Positions 14,397 to 22,789 of a stretch of DNA of 23,310 bases are shown one piece after another; the first letter of the stretch is position 1; each line of letters starts with the position of its first letter. The DNA comes from JBFISM01 sp041608535 (lineage in GTDB: Bacteria > Actinomycetota > Acidimicrobiia > Spongiisociales > UBA5794): the NCBI GenBank assembly GCA_041608535.1, contig JBFISM010000047.1, forward strand, positions 1 to 23,310, given 5' to 3'. The position numbers and the translations under genes were made by a program. Under the pieces are notes generated by a model. The model had not been told where the DNA came from. It saw only the letters and a list, made by a program, of their open reading frames with translations, and did not search any database.

Positions 14397-15209
14397 ATGA
14401 CTGACACCCCAACCACGATCGACGAGCAGGAAATGATCGCCCTCGAGGGCGTGTCGGTGATCCGCAATGGCAATTGGTTGCTGCGATCCGTCGACTGGGT
14501 GGTCCACAGCCATGAGCGCTGGGTGGTACTCGGACCGAATGGTGCCGGCAAGACGACGATGATGCAGGTGGCATCGACATACATCACGCCGTCGCGTGGC
14601 ACCGTGCGACTGCTCGGCGGCACGCACGGGCTGGTCGACGTGCGGGAGCTGCGCAAACGGATCGGGTACGCCGGGGCCGGCACCGCCGGCTACGTGCGGG
14701 AGCACCTCCCCGGCGTGGAGATCGTGGTCACCGGCAAACACGCCGCGTTCGTCGACAGCCGCTGGCACGACTACACCGACGAGGATTGGGACCTGGCCCG
14801 TGCCCAGCTGGAGCGTATGCAGGCACCCTATCTGGCCGACCGGGAGTTCGGCACGATGTCCGCCGGCGAGAAGCAGCGAGTGCTCATCGCCCGTAGCCTC
14901 ATGACCGAGCCGGAGGTGCTGCTACTCGACGAGGCGACCACCGGTCTCGACCTCGGCGCCCGGGAGCTGCTCGTTGCTTCCCTCGCCGACTTCGCCCGCG
15001 ATCCTGACAGCCCCGCCGTGGCACTGGTGACTCACCACGTCGAGGAGATCCCCGCGGGGTTCACCCACATTGCCATCCTGGGGAAGGGAGAGTTGGTGGC
15101 CTCCGGCCCCATCGAGGACACCCTCACCGCCGAAACTCTCACCGAGAGCTTCGGCCTCCCCCTCCACCTGGAACGCCGCAACCAACGGTGGCGCTCCTGG
15201 CACGCATAG
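14397..15209 (+). CDS. ABC transporter ATP-binding protein, orphan
   Basis: This is a 270-residue nucleotide-binding protein of the ABC superfamily. Walker A is G46-P-N-G-A-G-K-T-T, the signature is M-S-A-G-E-K-Q near 154-160 (A replacing the usual second G), Walker B is V-L-L-L-D-E-A at about 174-180, and a switch His occurs in V-T-H-H. Its general layout is similar to YlmA/ModF-type stand-alone ATPases, but I cannot name a substrate. No permease or binding protein is adjacent, so either it works with a transporter encoded elsewhere or it has a non-transport role. The ATG at 14397 has no clear Shine-Dalgarno sequence. The gene is divergent from rex across 42 bases, so the two may share control. 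Confidence 0.85.
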   Translation: MTDTPTTIDEQEMIALEGVSVIRNGNWLLRSVDWVVHSHERWVVLGPNGAGKTTMMQVASTYITPSRGTVRLLGGTHGLVDVRELRKRIGYAGAGTAGYVREHLPGVEIVVTGKHAAFVDSRWHDYTDEDWDLARAQLERMQAPYLADREFGTMSAGEKQRVLIARSLMTEPEVLLLDEATTGLDLGARELLVASLADFARDPDSPAVALVTHHVEEIPAGFTHIAILGKGELVASGPIEDTLTAETLTESFGLPLHLERRNQRWRSWHA

Positions 15210-15637
15210 TTTGGTCGCTGACTCCGCGTTGCATGAACGCTGCCGGGAACCAGGGCGGATCAGCTCCCCGGGCTACCGCAAGACCTCGAGGGGGGACAAC
15301 CGCCGCACCCATCCGGGTGCGAGCGAAAGCGGCGCCCGTTTCGTGGGGCCCGCTCGCTGACGCAATCGCCACCAGGCACCACGGGTTCGCCGAGGGTGAA
15401 GTACACGGCACCGACCTCGGCTTCTCTCGCCTGGTTGATGTCTGGTGGGGGTGGTGTTACGGGCGTGGCCTGGTGTGGTGTAGGTGTGGCCGCAGGGGCT
15501 GGTCCACTGGTAGTTGGTAGACGAGGTCCTCGCTGCACGACGTGGCGGCACAACAACAGACGCACCAGCACGTGCAGAAGATCGAGTTCGTCATCACCAC
15601 GCTGGTAAGCACGTCAGCTCAAGCGTCAAGACGGCAA
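15210..15637. other. Gene-poor interval with a hairpin and an HNH-gene remnant
   Basis: No intact gene is visible. A 7-bp-stem hairpin, CGCACCC with GGGTGCG around ATCC (15304-15321), lies about 95 bases past the ABC gene and may act in termination, though no T-run follows. A decayed DUF222/HNH 3' fragment occupies 15454-15552. The remaining sequence shows nothing I can name. Confidence 0.5.
15454..15552 (-). pseudogene. Decayed 3' fragment of a DUF222/HNH endonuclease gene
   Basis: On the minus strand this stretch encodes L-C-R-H and, in another frame, Y-Q-W-T-S-P-C-G-H-T-Y-T-T-P-G-H, matching the C-terminus of the intact DUF222/HNH gene at 17312-18601. The nucleotide match is direct. A 31-base run ending in CAGGGGCTGGTCCA is identical in both copies, and a second match, CGTGGCGGCACA, lies at 15541 here and 17422 there. 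The interval between the TGGTAGT and CGTGGCGGCA landmarks is 26 bases here and 51 in the intact gene. That is a 25-base deletion, which breaks the frame. Nothing of the upstream part of the gene is recognisable. Confidence 0.75.
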
Positions 15638-17044
15638 TCACAAGTCCATGACGGAGGCAAGCGCCTCGAGTAACTCGAGCAGCGCCGTGCCAACGATTGA
15701 CGAGTCCACTTTGTCCTCGATGGTCTCTGCGGCGTCCTCGAGCCGTTTCTCCGCTTTCTCGACGTCGCCGTCGAAGAAGGCCGATGCCGCCTCGTTCACG
15801 TCCTTGCCGATGTCGCGTGCTTCCTTCGGCTTCAGGGCTCCCGGGGACGAGGCGTCGAGGACATCCGAGATCTGAGCGACCAATGTCGCGATGGTCGCTT
15901 CGCGGGTCTGCAACGTGGTGGGAGCGAGCGTGGTCGTTGTGGGCGGCACGCTCGTCGTGGCGGGCGCAGCCGTCGTCGACGGCACCGTGGTTGGCGTCGC
16001 CACGGTCGTGTCGGTCGCAGTGGCTTCAGGGTCGCCACCTGCCCCGGCGGCGAGGGCTATGGCGATCAGCAGCGCAGTGCCGGTGCCAACGGCGACCGCG
16101 GTGGCCTTGAGGGCCCGGGGCAGCCGCGGTCCCGGCGCAGTCGGGCGACGGGCGACGACGAGTGTCGTGTCGGTGGGACTCGAGCGTGGGGCGGGTGAGG
16201 GAACGGGAGACGGCACTGCCGGCGGGGGACCCATGGGCAGGGTCGCTCCACTCGCCGCGGCGAGACTCGACGCAAACGCCCCGGCCGACGGGGGACGTTC
16301 GGTGGACAGTTTGCCGAGCGCGGCGGCGAACACCGTGTCGTACCGGACGCTCAAGGCCCGCAGCCGGCTGGGCGGTACGGGGGGTTCGGTCCGGATGCGC
16401 TCGAGCAAGGCGGCGAAGGTCCGGGCGTCGTGCGGCGGCCTGCCCGTCAGCATCTCGTAGGCGACCGCGGCGAGGGAGTACACGTCGGCGGAGGGTCCCT
16501 GGTTGCCGTCGAGCGCCTCCGGTGCGAGGTAGCGGGCGCTGCCCAAGACCGAGCCCTCTTCGGTGATCGGTGTCGGCGGACTCATCAGTCGGGCGAGACC
16601 GAAGTCGGCCAGTCGGACTCGGCCGTCATCGCCCACGAGCAGGTTCTCCGGCTTGATGTCGCGATGGATGAGACCGCGCTCGTGGGCGGCATCGAGTCCG
16701 GACGCAGCCTGGCGAACGTAGTCGACGACCTGGTCGGGCGGCAGCGTTCCGCGCTGGTCGAGCAGGCGGCGCACAGAGATGCCGTGGACCAGCTCCATCG
16801 ACAGCCAAGGACCGTCATCGTCCTCTCCTGCGTCGTAGACCGTGACGACGTTGGGGTGATTGAGGGCGGCCGCTGCACGTGCCTCCCGCTCGAAACGGGC
16901 GACCGCGTCTGGGTCGGAGGCGAGATGGGTGAGGGGCCGCTTCAGGGCGATCTCCCGATGGAGCCGGGCGTCTCTCGCCCTCCACACGGTCGCCATTCCG
17001 CCGCTGCCCAACCGCTCGATGAGCTCGAAGCGATCGTCGGTCAC
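15638..17044 (-). CDS. Membrane-anchored Ser/Thr protein kinase (PknB type)
   Basis: This 468-residue receptor-like kinase has a complete Hanks-type catalytic domain. It shows the Gly loop G13-S-G-G-M-A-T-V, Lys35 in A-L-K, H127-R-D129-I-K-P-E-N for catalysis, D147-F-G149 for metal binding and A-P-E at 174-176. A Pro/Ser-rich juxtamembrane part follows, then one membrane helix (about 312-336), a Thr/Pro-rich outer segment (about 340-380) and a charged helical C-terminal domain of about 90 residues. It has no PASTA repeats, so the ligand is unknown. The start is GTG at 17044, seven bases after a TAGGGT box, indicating a leaderless mRNA. It stands alone between HNH sequences, and no substrate is evident nearby. 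Confidence 0.93.
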   Translation of the reverse strand: MTDDRFELIERLGSGGMATVWRARDARLHREIALKRPLTHLASDPDAVARFEREARAAAALNHPNVVTVYDAGEDDDGPWLSMELVHGISVRRLLDQRGTLPPDQVVDYVRQAASGLDAAHERGLIHRDIKPENLLVGDDGRVRLADFGLARLMSPPTPITEEGSVLGSARYLAPEALDGNQGPSADVYSLAAVAYEMLTGRPPHDARTFAALLERIRTEPPVPPSRLRALSVRYDTVFAAALGKLSTERPPSAGAFASSLAAASGATLPMGPPPAVPSPVPSPAPRSSPTDTTLVVARRPTAPGPRLPRALKATAVAVGTGTALLIAIALAAGAGGDPEATATDTTVATPTTVPSTTAAPATTSVPPTTTTLAPTTLQTREATIATLVAQISDVLDASSPGALKPKEARDIGKDVNEAASAFFDGDVEKAEKRLEDAAETIEDKVDSSIVGTALLELLEALASVMDL

Positions 17045-17051
17045 GGACGCA

Positions 17052-17057
17052 ACCCTA
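17052..17057 (-). promoter_or_regulatory. Candidate -10 box (TAGGGT) for the kinase gene
   Basis: GATAGGGT on the minus strand is followed by seven bases and the GTG at 17044, with no Shine-Dalgarno sequence. The same GATAGGGT occurs six bases before the HNH gene's ATG at 18601. A leaderless transcript is expected. Confidence 0.45.
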
Positions 17058-17311
17058 TCCCGGGTCTGGGACTAGGGCGATAGGGGAAGCCTGTCGAAGC
17101 AGACAACCGAGTATCAGCAGGAGATGATGTCCAGGCTCCACGTAGGCTCCCGGTGTTGAGCGACCCTGACGCTCCCTTATGAGATTCCCGAAGGCGAAGA
17201 GAGCGAGACTCACGAGCAGCGTCACATCCCGTGGGTCCTCGACGCCGATCCTCGGTGGTGGGTCAGAAGTGACTAAATGGTGGTGGGGGAAGTTGTGGTG
17301 GTGCAGTCGTG

Positions 17312-18601
17312 TTATGGGGGGTGGCCGGGGGTGGTGTAGGTGTGGCCGCAGGGGCTGGTCCAGTGGTAGTCGCCGTTGTGTTTGCGACGGAGTCGCCACC
17401 AGGTGCTCTTGGCGATGTGGTCGTGGCGGCACAGGGGTTCGTTGTTCCATTCGTTCGTGGGTCCGTGATGGAACCATGGTTTGCGGTGGTCGATGTCGCA
17501 GGCCCGGGCGGGGGTGCGGCAGCCGGGGAACACACAGGTGGGGTGGGTGGCTTCGATGTGGCGGCGCAGTGGTGGGGTGGGGCGGCGGCGGGTGATACCG
17601 GTGTGGATGACGTCACCGGTTACGGGGTCGGTGATGGTGGTGCGCCATTGCGCTTTGGGGTTGGTTTCGGTGATGTGGCGGGCGATGTCGGCAATGACGG
17701 GTCCCCACCCGGGGATCTCTCCAGGATGCTCGTTGAGCCCGGCAAGGGTTTCGAGGTCGATGCGGATGTCGATGGCGGTGTCCCCAACGACACCTTCGGC
17801 ATGGTTGCGGCCCAACAACAGGTCCATGAAGACGTCGGCTCTGATCTGCTCCAACGTTCTTGGTTCGTCTTTGGTGTTGAGGCGGCGGGAGAGACGTTCG
17901 ATGCGTTTTCGGATGCGCAGCACATCAGCCGGGTCGAGTTGCAGACCGCGTAATGAGGCGGTGCCGGACAGGTCCTCTTCCACCACCACCCTGCGTCCCG
18001 CCAAGCCCTCTTCGTAGCGTTGTTTGGTCAATTCGGGGTCGTGGATGGTGGTGGCCCGTTTCAACCTGGCCCGTAACTGGCCTGTGGTCAACTGCGGTGC
18101 ATCCTCGATCACGGAGGCGACCAATACCCGAGCGTCTGTTTCGTTGACACCAGCGACCCCGTCTGTGAGCACTCGGGCTTTGTGGATATCGATCCAGCCC
18201 CGCTCCAAGAAGCGCCACACTTGGGGGAGCCGCCGCCGCAGCGCAACGGCAAACCCGGTTTCGTATTCGGCGCTGCGGCGGGTGAGGGTGAGGGCGGGGC
18301 GGAGTTCGTCGGAGGCGAACACGTTCTCGTGGCTGTACCGCAACGCTGCACCGTCGGAGTCACCGGGCACGGTGTAGGTCAGTTCGCTGAGGGCGTCATA
18401 GAACCCGGCCTGATCATGGGCGATCTGGCGCTGCCGAGCCTGTAACACCACCACCAGGTCATAGCCATTCAATGTGGCGTGATCCACCTCAGCCAACGCT
18501 GCCGCCAACTCCGGTCCCGGTGGCATGTCGGCCAACCCGTCGGGGAGCGGTGACACATAGTACGGGTAGTTCTCCGGCCAGTCGTACATGTGTTCGACCA
18601 T
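17312..18601 (-). CDS. DUF222 domain HNH endonuclease (13E12-repeat family)
   Basis: This 429-residue protein has an N-terminal DUF222 region and a C-terminal HNH nuclease-like domain. The HNH part shows two cysteine ligands (C356 and C361, C-V-F-P-G-C), D-I-D371-H372-R-K-P-W, N386-N387-E-P-L-C-R-H-D-H and a terminal C-G-H-T-Y-T-T-P-G-H. It resembles the 13E12 family repeated in mycobacterial and other actinobacterial genomes, whose function is unsettled; DNA cleavage is assumed from the fold. The ATG at 18601 lies six bases after a TAGGGT box; a second ATG four codons in is an alternative. A degraded copy of its 3' end lies 1.8 kb away on the same strand, so this family has been duplicated locally. 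Confidence 0.88.
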   Translation of the reverse strand: MVEHMYDWPENYPYYVSPLPDGLADMPPGPELAAALAEVDHATLNGYDLVVVLQARQRQIAHDQAGFYDALSELTYTVPGDSDGAALRYSHENVFASDELRPALTLTRRSAEYETGFAVALRRRLPQVWRFLERGWIDIHKARVLTDGVAGVNETDARVLVASVIEDAPQLTTGQLRARLKRATTIHDPELTKQRYEEGLAGRRVVVEEDLSGTASLRGLQLDPADVLRIRKRIERLSRRLNTKDEPRTLEQIRADVFMDLLLGRNHAEGVVGDTAIDIRIDLETLAGLNEHPGEIPGWGPVIADIARHITETNPKAQWRTTITDPVTGDVIHTGITRRRPTPPLRRHIEATHPTCVFPGCRTPARACDIDHRKPWFHHGPTNEWNNEPLCRHDHIAKSTWWRLRRKHNGDYHWTSPCGHTYTTPGHPP

Positions 18602-18904
18602 GACCGCACCCTATCAACCACCACCGACAAGAGACCCCAACCTCAGCAAATCAACACAAAACATTCATCACACGAGGCGCACCGGGCAGTCTCCGAATCG
18701 GAAAGAACGCGGTTCAAGGAATCGACGATCCAACAGCCAGCTGAAAACATGGCAGCGCCAACGCAGATTGGCTCCTCTCTGTCAAATGCGAGGGGTTCGA
18801 GGCGGGCAAGAGGGACGTCTGTTGGGCGTTAGGCCTACCGCGTGGTCAGCTTCCACCCGGTGCTGACGCTTTGGTGAAGCCACGCCTCGAACCCGCCGTC
18901 GAGG
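18602..18904. other. Non-coding interval with a 12-bp inverted repeat
   Basis: Between the HNH start and the transposase 3' end there is no plausible gene. GGGTTCGAGGCG (18793-18804) recurs inverted as CGCCTCGAACCC (18883-18894), 78 bases apart. It may relate to the IS110 end or to its insertion site. The HNH promoter box sits at 18608-18613. Confidence 0.45.
18608..18613 (-). promoter_or_regulatory. Candidate -10 box (TAGGGT) for the DUF222/HNH gene
   Basis: TAGGGT on the minus strand, then six bases, then the ATG at 18601, with no Shine-Dalgarno sequence. This fits a leaderless start like that of the neighbouring kinase gene. Confidence 0.42.
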
Positions 18905-20050
18905 CTAGACGGATACGGGTCGGGGTTGTTTGGGGAGTCCGTTGCGGCGTGGTGTATCGGGTGATCGATAGGAAGGTTCGAAACCTCGGCTTGATGGCCA
19001 GCGGGGCCAGGTCTGGTCTTGGCTCTGGTCGGTCTGACGATCGAGTGGGAGTTGTCGCCAGATGGCGTCGCTGATGCGACGTTTGACACAGCGCAGCGCC
19101 TCGCGTCGGCTCTTGCCCTCGGAGAGTTTCCGGCGGTAGTAGGTACGTCCAGGGGTGTCGTAGCGGGTTTGGGTGATGGCAGCGATGTGGATCGCGTGGT
19201 TGAGTTGCCGGTTCCCGGATCGGCTCAACCGGTGTCGTTGGTTGTTGCCGGAGGACACGGCAATGGGTGCGGTGCCGGTATAGCTGGCGAAGTGGTTCCG
19301 TGTCGGGAACCGGCTGATATCACCAACCTCGCCAAGGATGACCCCTGCGTTGACGGGCCCGATCCCGTAGATCCGGATCAGGGTTGTTGCAGACTCCTTG
19401 ACGGCGGCGTGGATCTGAAGAGTGATCTCGTCGAGGCGACGGTCGATACGTTTGAGGTCTCCAACGTGATCCCAGGCCAGCTCGAGTCGTGTGTTCCCAG
19501 CCGGATCAGACGGTTTGAGCCCGCTGAGCAGGGCTTCGGCACGTTCAGCGGTCAACGTTCGTGGTGTTCCACCCGGAATCAACTCACGGATCAGCCGATG
19601 CAGCCGACACACCGACTGGGTGCGGGATGCGACCAGTTCATGGCGACGATCCGACAGCAGTTTCAGTGCCACGTTGCGGTCATCGGGTCGCACATACCGA
19701 AGCTGCTTGCTGTGGATCGCAGCCTCGGGCGATCGCCACCGCATCGGCCCGGTCGGTCTTGTTGCCATGCCCGGTCGAATACACCCGCACCCGAGTAGCC
19801 AGCTTCGCCGGCACATCGACCACAGATTCACCTGCAGCGACCAGTCTCTGAGCGATGCTGCGGCCAATCCCGTTTGCGCCCTCGACAGCCCATACCCGCT
19901 CCGTGAACTCGCTGACCGCTTCGAGCATCGCAATCAGCCCGTCGTCGCTGTTGTCGAAACGTCGTCTCGTCACCAGTGTCTCGTCCCGCTCGAGCACCGC
20001 GATTGTGTCGATGCCTTGTGCGGATCGAGACCGATCATCACCTCTGTCAT
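18905..20050 (-). pseudogene. IS110 family transposase, broken by two compensating frameshifts
   Basis: Three reading frames together make one IS110-type transposase (DEDD RuvC-like domain plus Tnp2 domain). From ATG 20050 the frame gives M-I-G-L-D-P-H-K and stops early. A second frame continues with V-L-E-R-D-E-T-L, A-V-E-G-A-N-G and N-K-T-D-R-A-D-A-V. A third supplies K-Q-L-R-Y-V-R-P-D-D, I-Y-G-I-G-P-V-N-A, A-S-Y-T-G-T-A-P and R-I-S-D-A-I-W. An apparent missing base near 20008 would restore A-S-N-T-I-A-V-L-E, and an apparent extra base near 19723 would restore A-I-A-R-A-A-I-H-S-K. The two shifts cancel, but the first catalytic Asp is cut off from the rest, so the enzyme should be inactive. 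The tail after D-R-Q is not clearly family-like and may hold a further shift. Confidence 0.85.
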
Positions 20051-20300
20051 TGCCGACTCCTCGTCGTCGTAGCTGCTGACGTTGGAAGGGCCGGGCAATG
20101 CCTCTTCGAGCAGAGCAGACCTCTCTTCAGCCACACCCCTCCCGAGGCCTCGGCTGCAAGCCATTCGAGAGCCACAACCCTCACGAGGGTTGGGCAGCCG
20201 GTTCACGAGCAAACCATCCGAGACCCCGACCCGAAGCTTGGCCTTCGCCCCGGATCGCCGCCAGTTCTAACAAGAGGCCGGATCTGGGCGGAAGGTGGAG
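20051..20300 (-). ncRNA. Possible bridge-RNA-type region upstream of the IS110 transposase
   Basis: IS110-group elements express a structured bridge RNA from the non-coding end ahead of the transposase. This stretch is at that position, has no gene, and contains two perfect dyads: CCGAGGCCTCGG (20142-20153) and a hairpin CAACCCT-CACG-AGGGTTG (20175-20192). Whether these form the target- and donor-binding loops cannot be judged without the element ends. Confidence 0.3.
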
Positions 20301-20535
20301 ACCGTTGTCGCTCAGAGGGGCTGTCGATCTGTACGGCGGCAGAGCCAGCGTGCTGGCGGGGCCAGGCTTCGACCGAGCGGGTGAGTTTCACCAGCGCGAG
20401 TAGAGGCCGTGCCGCCAGGATTCTGCTAGAAATGCAGCTCGTCGCCGTATCACTGTGGCGGCGCTGCTTTAGCAGCCGAGTAGACCTCGGTCCCATCGGA
20501 GGCAGCATGGCGGACCGCATACCCCTTCACCAGCA
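20301..20535. other. Intergenic sequence ahead of the ABC exporter
   Basis: No gene is supported here. Two short dyads are visible: CCAGC-GT-GCTGG (20345-20356) and a CCGAG/CTCGG pair around 20476-20490. Neither has a recognisable role. The promoter of the exporter genes presumably lies here, but I could not pick a convincing -35/-10 pair. Confidence 0.35.
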
Positions 20536-21510
20536 TTGACTGCGGACAGGACGCTCGATCGCCAGAGCTCTGAGCGCGGCGCGACACGTCCGTCGTTTCG
20601 GTTGCAGATCGACCACGTCACCAAGCGCTATGGAGCTGCCACGGTCGTCGATGATTTGTCGTTCACTGTCGAGCCGGGCCGGGTGACGGGGTTCCTTGGC
20701 CCAAACGGCGCTGGCAAGTCGACGACGATGAAGATCCTCCTCGATCTGGCGTCAGCAGACCAGGGCGCAGCGACGATCGGTGGGAGCCGGTATCGGGAAC
20801 TGGCTGACCCGGTGCGGACGGTTGGGGTGCTCATCGAAGCGAACGCGTTCCACCCCGGGCGGAGTGGACGAAGTCATCTTCGTATCCTCGCCGACGCGGC
20901 AGGCATTCCTTTTGACCGGGTCGAGAGTCTGTTGGAGTTGGTCGACATCGCCGACGCAGCCGACCGGCGCGTTGGTGCGTACTCGCTTGGCATGAGGCAG
21001 CGTCTCGGGCTGGCAGGAGCGCTGCTTGGCGATCCGCCGGTGCTGGTCCTCGATGAGCCCGGCAACGGATTGGACCCGCAGGGGATGCGTGAGTTGCGGG
21101 AGATGCTGCGGTCACGAACGGCCAGCGGCGACACCGTGTTCGTCTCGAGTCACCTCCTGGCCGAGGTAGAACATCTCGCCGATGACCTCGTCGTGATCAA
21201 CCGCGGCAAGCTGGTCGCAAGCGGTCCTCTTCGCGACCTGCAACAAGCGGCATCGCTGGTCCGGACCGGCTCACCCGATACCCTGAGAATGGCGCTCGAG
21301 TCCGCCGGTGGTGTGGTCGAGCAGCGGGACCACAACGTGCTGGTGGTGCGCGGCCTACCGATCGATGAGATCGGCGAGCGCGCTCACCATGCCGGGGTGG
21401 CCCTGCATGAGCTGTCGCCACATTCGGGCTCGCTCGAAGAGCTCTTCTTGAACTGGACGAGCGGCGAGATCCGCCACGACTCCAGTCGGTCAGAAGGCGA
21501 GGTCGTCTAG
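20536..21510 (+). CDS. ABC-2 type exporter ATP-binding protein
   Basis: This 324-residue ATPase has Walker A G55-P-N-G-A-G-K61-S-T, the signature Y-S-L-G-M-R-Q at about 149-155 (the SxGMxQ form common in drug and antibiotic exporters of the CcmA/DrrA type), Walker B V-L-V-L-D173-E174-P and a switch His in S-S-H-L. A C-terminal region of about 100 residues follows the ATPase core, also as in DrrA-type proteins. The 5' end is uncertain. The longest frame begins with TTG at 20536, and a TTG at about codon 23 would give a start directly before the conserved core. The permease gene follows after two bases. Substrate unknown; a lipid or drug exporter is typical. Confidence 0.88.
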   Translation: MTADRTLDRQSSERGATRPSFRLQIDHVTKRYGAATVVDDLSFTVEPGRVTGFLGPNGAGKSTTMKILLDLASADQGAATIGGSRYRELADPVRTVGVLIEANAFHPGRSGRSHLRILADAAGIPFDRVESLLELVDIADAADRRVGAYSLGMRQRLGLAGALLGDPPVLVLDEPGNGLDPQGMRELREMLRSRTASGDTVFVSSHLLAEVEHLADDLVVINRGKLVASGPLRDLQQAASLVRTGSPDTLRMALESAGGVVEQRDHNVLVVRGLPIDEIGERAHHAGVALHELSPHSGSLEELFLNWTSGEIRHDSSRSEGEVV

Positions 21511-21512
21511 CT

Positions 21513-22259
21513 ATGACTTGGCCACGACTCGTGCGAGCCGAGCTTCGCAAGCTCACCTCCACGTCGATGCCGTGGGTGTTCCTGGGCGTCCTGGTCGTAA
21601 TAGGTGCCCTCAACGGCGTCGCGGTGGTCTTCGGTACCGACATGGATGGCAGCAAGACGTTCATCTCCACCGCAGCGGATCAGCAGTCGCTGGTGGCTTT
21701 TGCTGCGAACGCGATGATGATCGCCGGGCTGTTCGGTGCAATCGCGGTCGCTCGTGACTACGGCCACGGCACCGTCGTCCCGATGTTCCTTACCGAACCT
21801 CGCCGGTACCGGGCGGTTTTGGCCCAATACACTGCCGTTCTCGTCGGCGGCGGAGTGCTCGGCTTCGTGGGCGCGGCTCTGAGCGTCACCGCAGTTGCGC
21901 TGTCACTCCCCGCCACCGAGTTCGGCTTCCTCGTCCCGGCCGGGGGGGTGGCACAAGTGATGGCAGCCTCGATGTTCGTCGGGGCAGCAGGGGCCTTGCT
22001 TGGGTCCGGCATCGGTGCGGTTGTTCGCGGCACCGGAGGTGCGGTCGCCGGAGCCGTCCTCGTGCTTGTTATTGCACCGCCGCTCGTCGTTCAGCTTGCC
22101 ACGGAGGCTGCTTCGTGGATTCCGAACACGCTGAACACCGTGGTTTCGGGTGTTACCGACGAGGTCAGCGTCCTTGCTGCGCTGGCCGCACTCGCCGCTT
22201 GGGCAATCGTGCCGGCGGCAATCGGGCTCGTAGCCGTTCAGAGACGAGACGTCGTATGA
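21513..22259 (+). CDS. ABC-2 type exporter permease
   Basis: This 248-residue membrane protein has about six transmembrane helices: a first one near 20-40, a pair in the 60-130 region, and three more from about 145 to the C-terminus. It opens with R-L-V-R-A-E-L-R-K-L, the typical cytoplasmic start of ABC-2 permeases, and has A-R-D-Y-G-H-G-T-V after helix 2, like the E-x-x-x-G-T-V segment of that family. It starts two bases after the ATPase stop, so the pair forms one exporter. No third gene or regulator follows in the same direction. Confidence 0.85.
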   Translation: MTWPRLVRAELRKLTSTSMPWVFLGVLVVIGALNGVAVVFGTDMDGSKTFISTAADQQSLVAFAANAMMIAGLFGAIAVARDYGHGTVVPMFLTEPRRYRAVLAQYTAVLVGGGVLGFVGAALSVTAVALSLPATEFGFLVPAGGVAQVMAASMFVGAAGALLGSGIGAVVRGTGGAVAGAVLVLVIAPPLVVQLATEAASWIPNTLNTVVSGVTDEVSVLAALAALAAWAIVPAAIGLVAVQRRDVV

Positions 22260-22669
22260 CCTCACAGTGCTCAGACACCACAGAAGCTCGGCGTCGGAGC
22301 GGTTGACAAGACTGCAGGTGCAGCGGTCGCGGATTCGTCGAGGTGTCAACGTCGATACTGCGGTCGACGACTCTCGAGGCTTCCGAGCCGGACGCGCAAC
22401 CCACCGTGCTCAGCGCAACCCCCCGCTGCGAGCATCATCGCTCTCCCCCAACGTCGGTATGGCAGTCCGACGGGGATCTCGACCCGAAACCGCACGCACG
22501 GCAGCGCATGACCCCGAACGTCCGAAACACCAAGACCCAACCCATCAACCCCTCAGATCATGCCTCCCCCGAAAGGGGCGGAAGCCCGTTGCGACGACTC
22601 GGAGCGATCCCGCGTCGACGTCAAGGTCCCGCGCCGATCACCAGATCCCGGACGAGAACGCCCTCATCG
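22260..22669. other. Poorly coding interval after the ABC exporter
   Basis: Open frames here have unnatural composition (rich in Arg, Pro, Ser and His) and no recognisable domain on either strand. A short CCCC-GAAA-GGGG hairpin lies at 22567-22578 and a CTGCA-GG-TGCAG dyad near 22311-22322. The region may contain decayed accessory DNA, but I cannot identify its source. Confidence 0.4.
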
Positions 22670-22777
22670 CTAAACCAAGCCGATCGGCACTTCGAGGATT
22701 GCTTTGCGGGTTTGGTGTGAACGTGGACGGTGGGAGGCGTGTTCGTACTCATTCCAGAACTGCCGGTTGTAGGGCAC
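22670..22777 (-). CDS. Small ORF of 35 residues downstream of the TPR gene, unknown
   Basis: In the same frame as the TPR gene, just past its stop, a GTG-to-TAG frame encodes a short aromatic and basic peptide containing P-Y-N-R-Q-F-W-N-E-Y-E-H and ending K-A-I-L-E-V-P-I-G-L-V. Its composition is more protein-like than the surrounding sequence. It could be a remnant of a larger gene's C-terminus, a small protein, or chance. I do not recognise the family. Confidence 0.3.
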   Translation of the reverse strand: MPYNRQFWNEYEHASHRPRSHQTRKAILEVPIGLV

Positions 22778-22789
22778 CGACAGGCGGCG

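Larger units (their letters stand above)
18905..20300 (-). mobile_element. IS110 family insertion sequence, ends not resolved
   Basis: The extent is set by the transposase plus about 250 bases upstream of it, where IS110 elements carry their non-coding end. IS110 elements lack conventional terminal inverted repeats and target duplications, so the exact ends cannot be read from one copy. The real right end may extend past 18905 towards the inverted repeat at 18793-18894. Confidence 0.5.

Noticed and set aside
18793..18804. GGTTCGA suggesting a tRNA T-arm
   Set aside because: No acceptor, D or anticodon arm can be built around it, and the repeat at 18883 is simply its inverted copy.
18835..19089. 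Minus-strand open frame overlapping the transposase 3' end
   Set aside because: It lies within the IS110 region in another frame. It may represent the true transposase tail after a third frameshift, but I could not show that.
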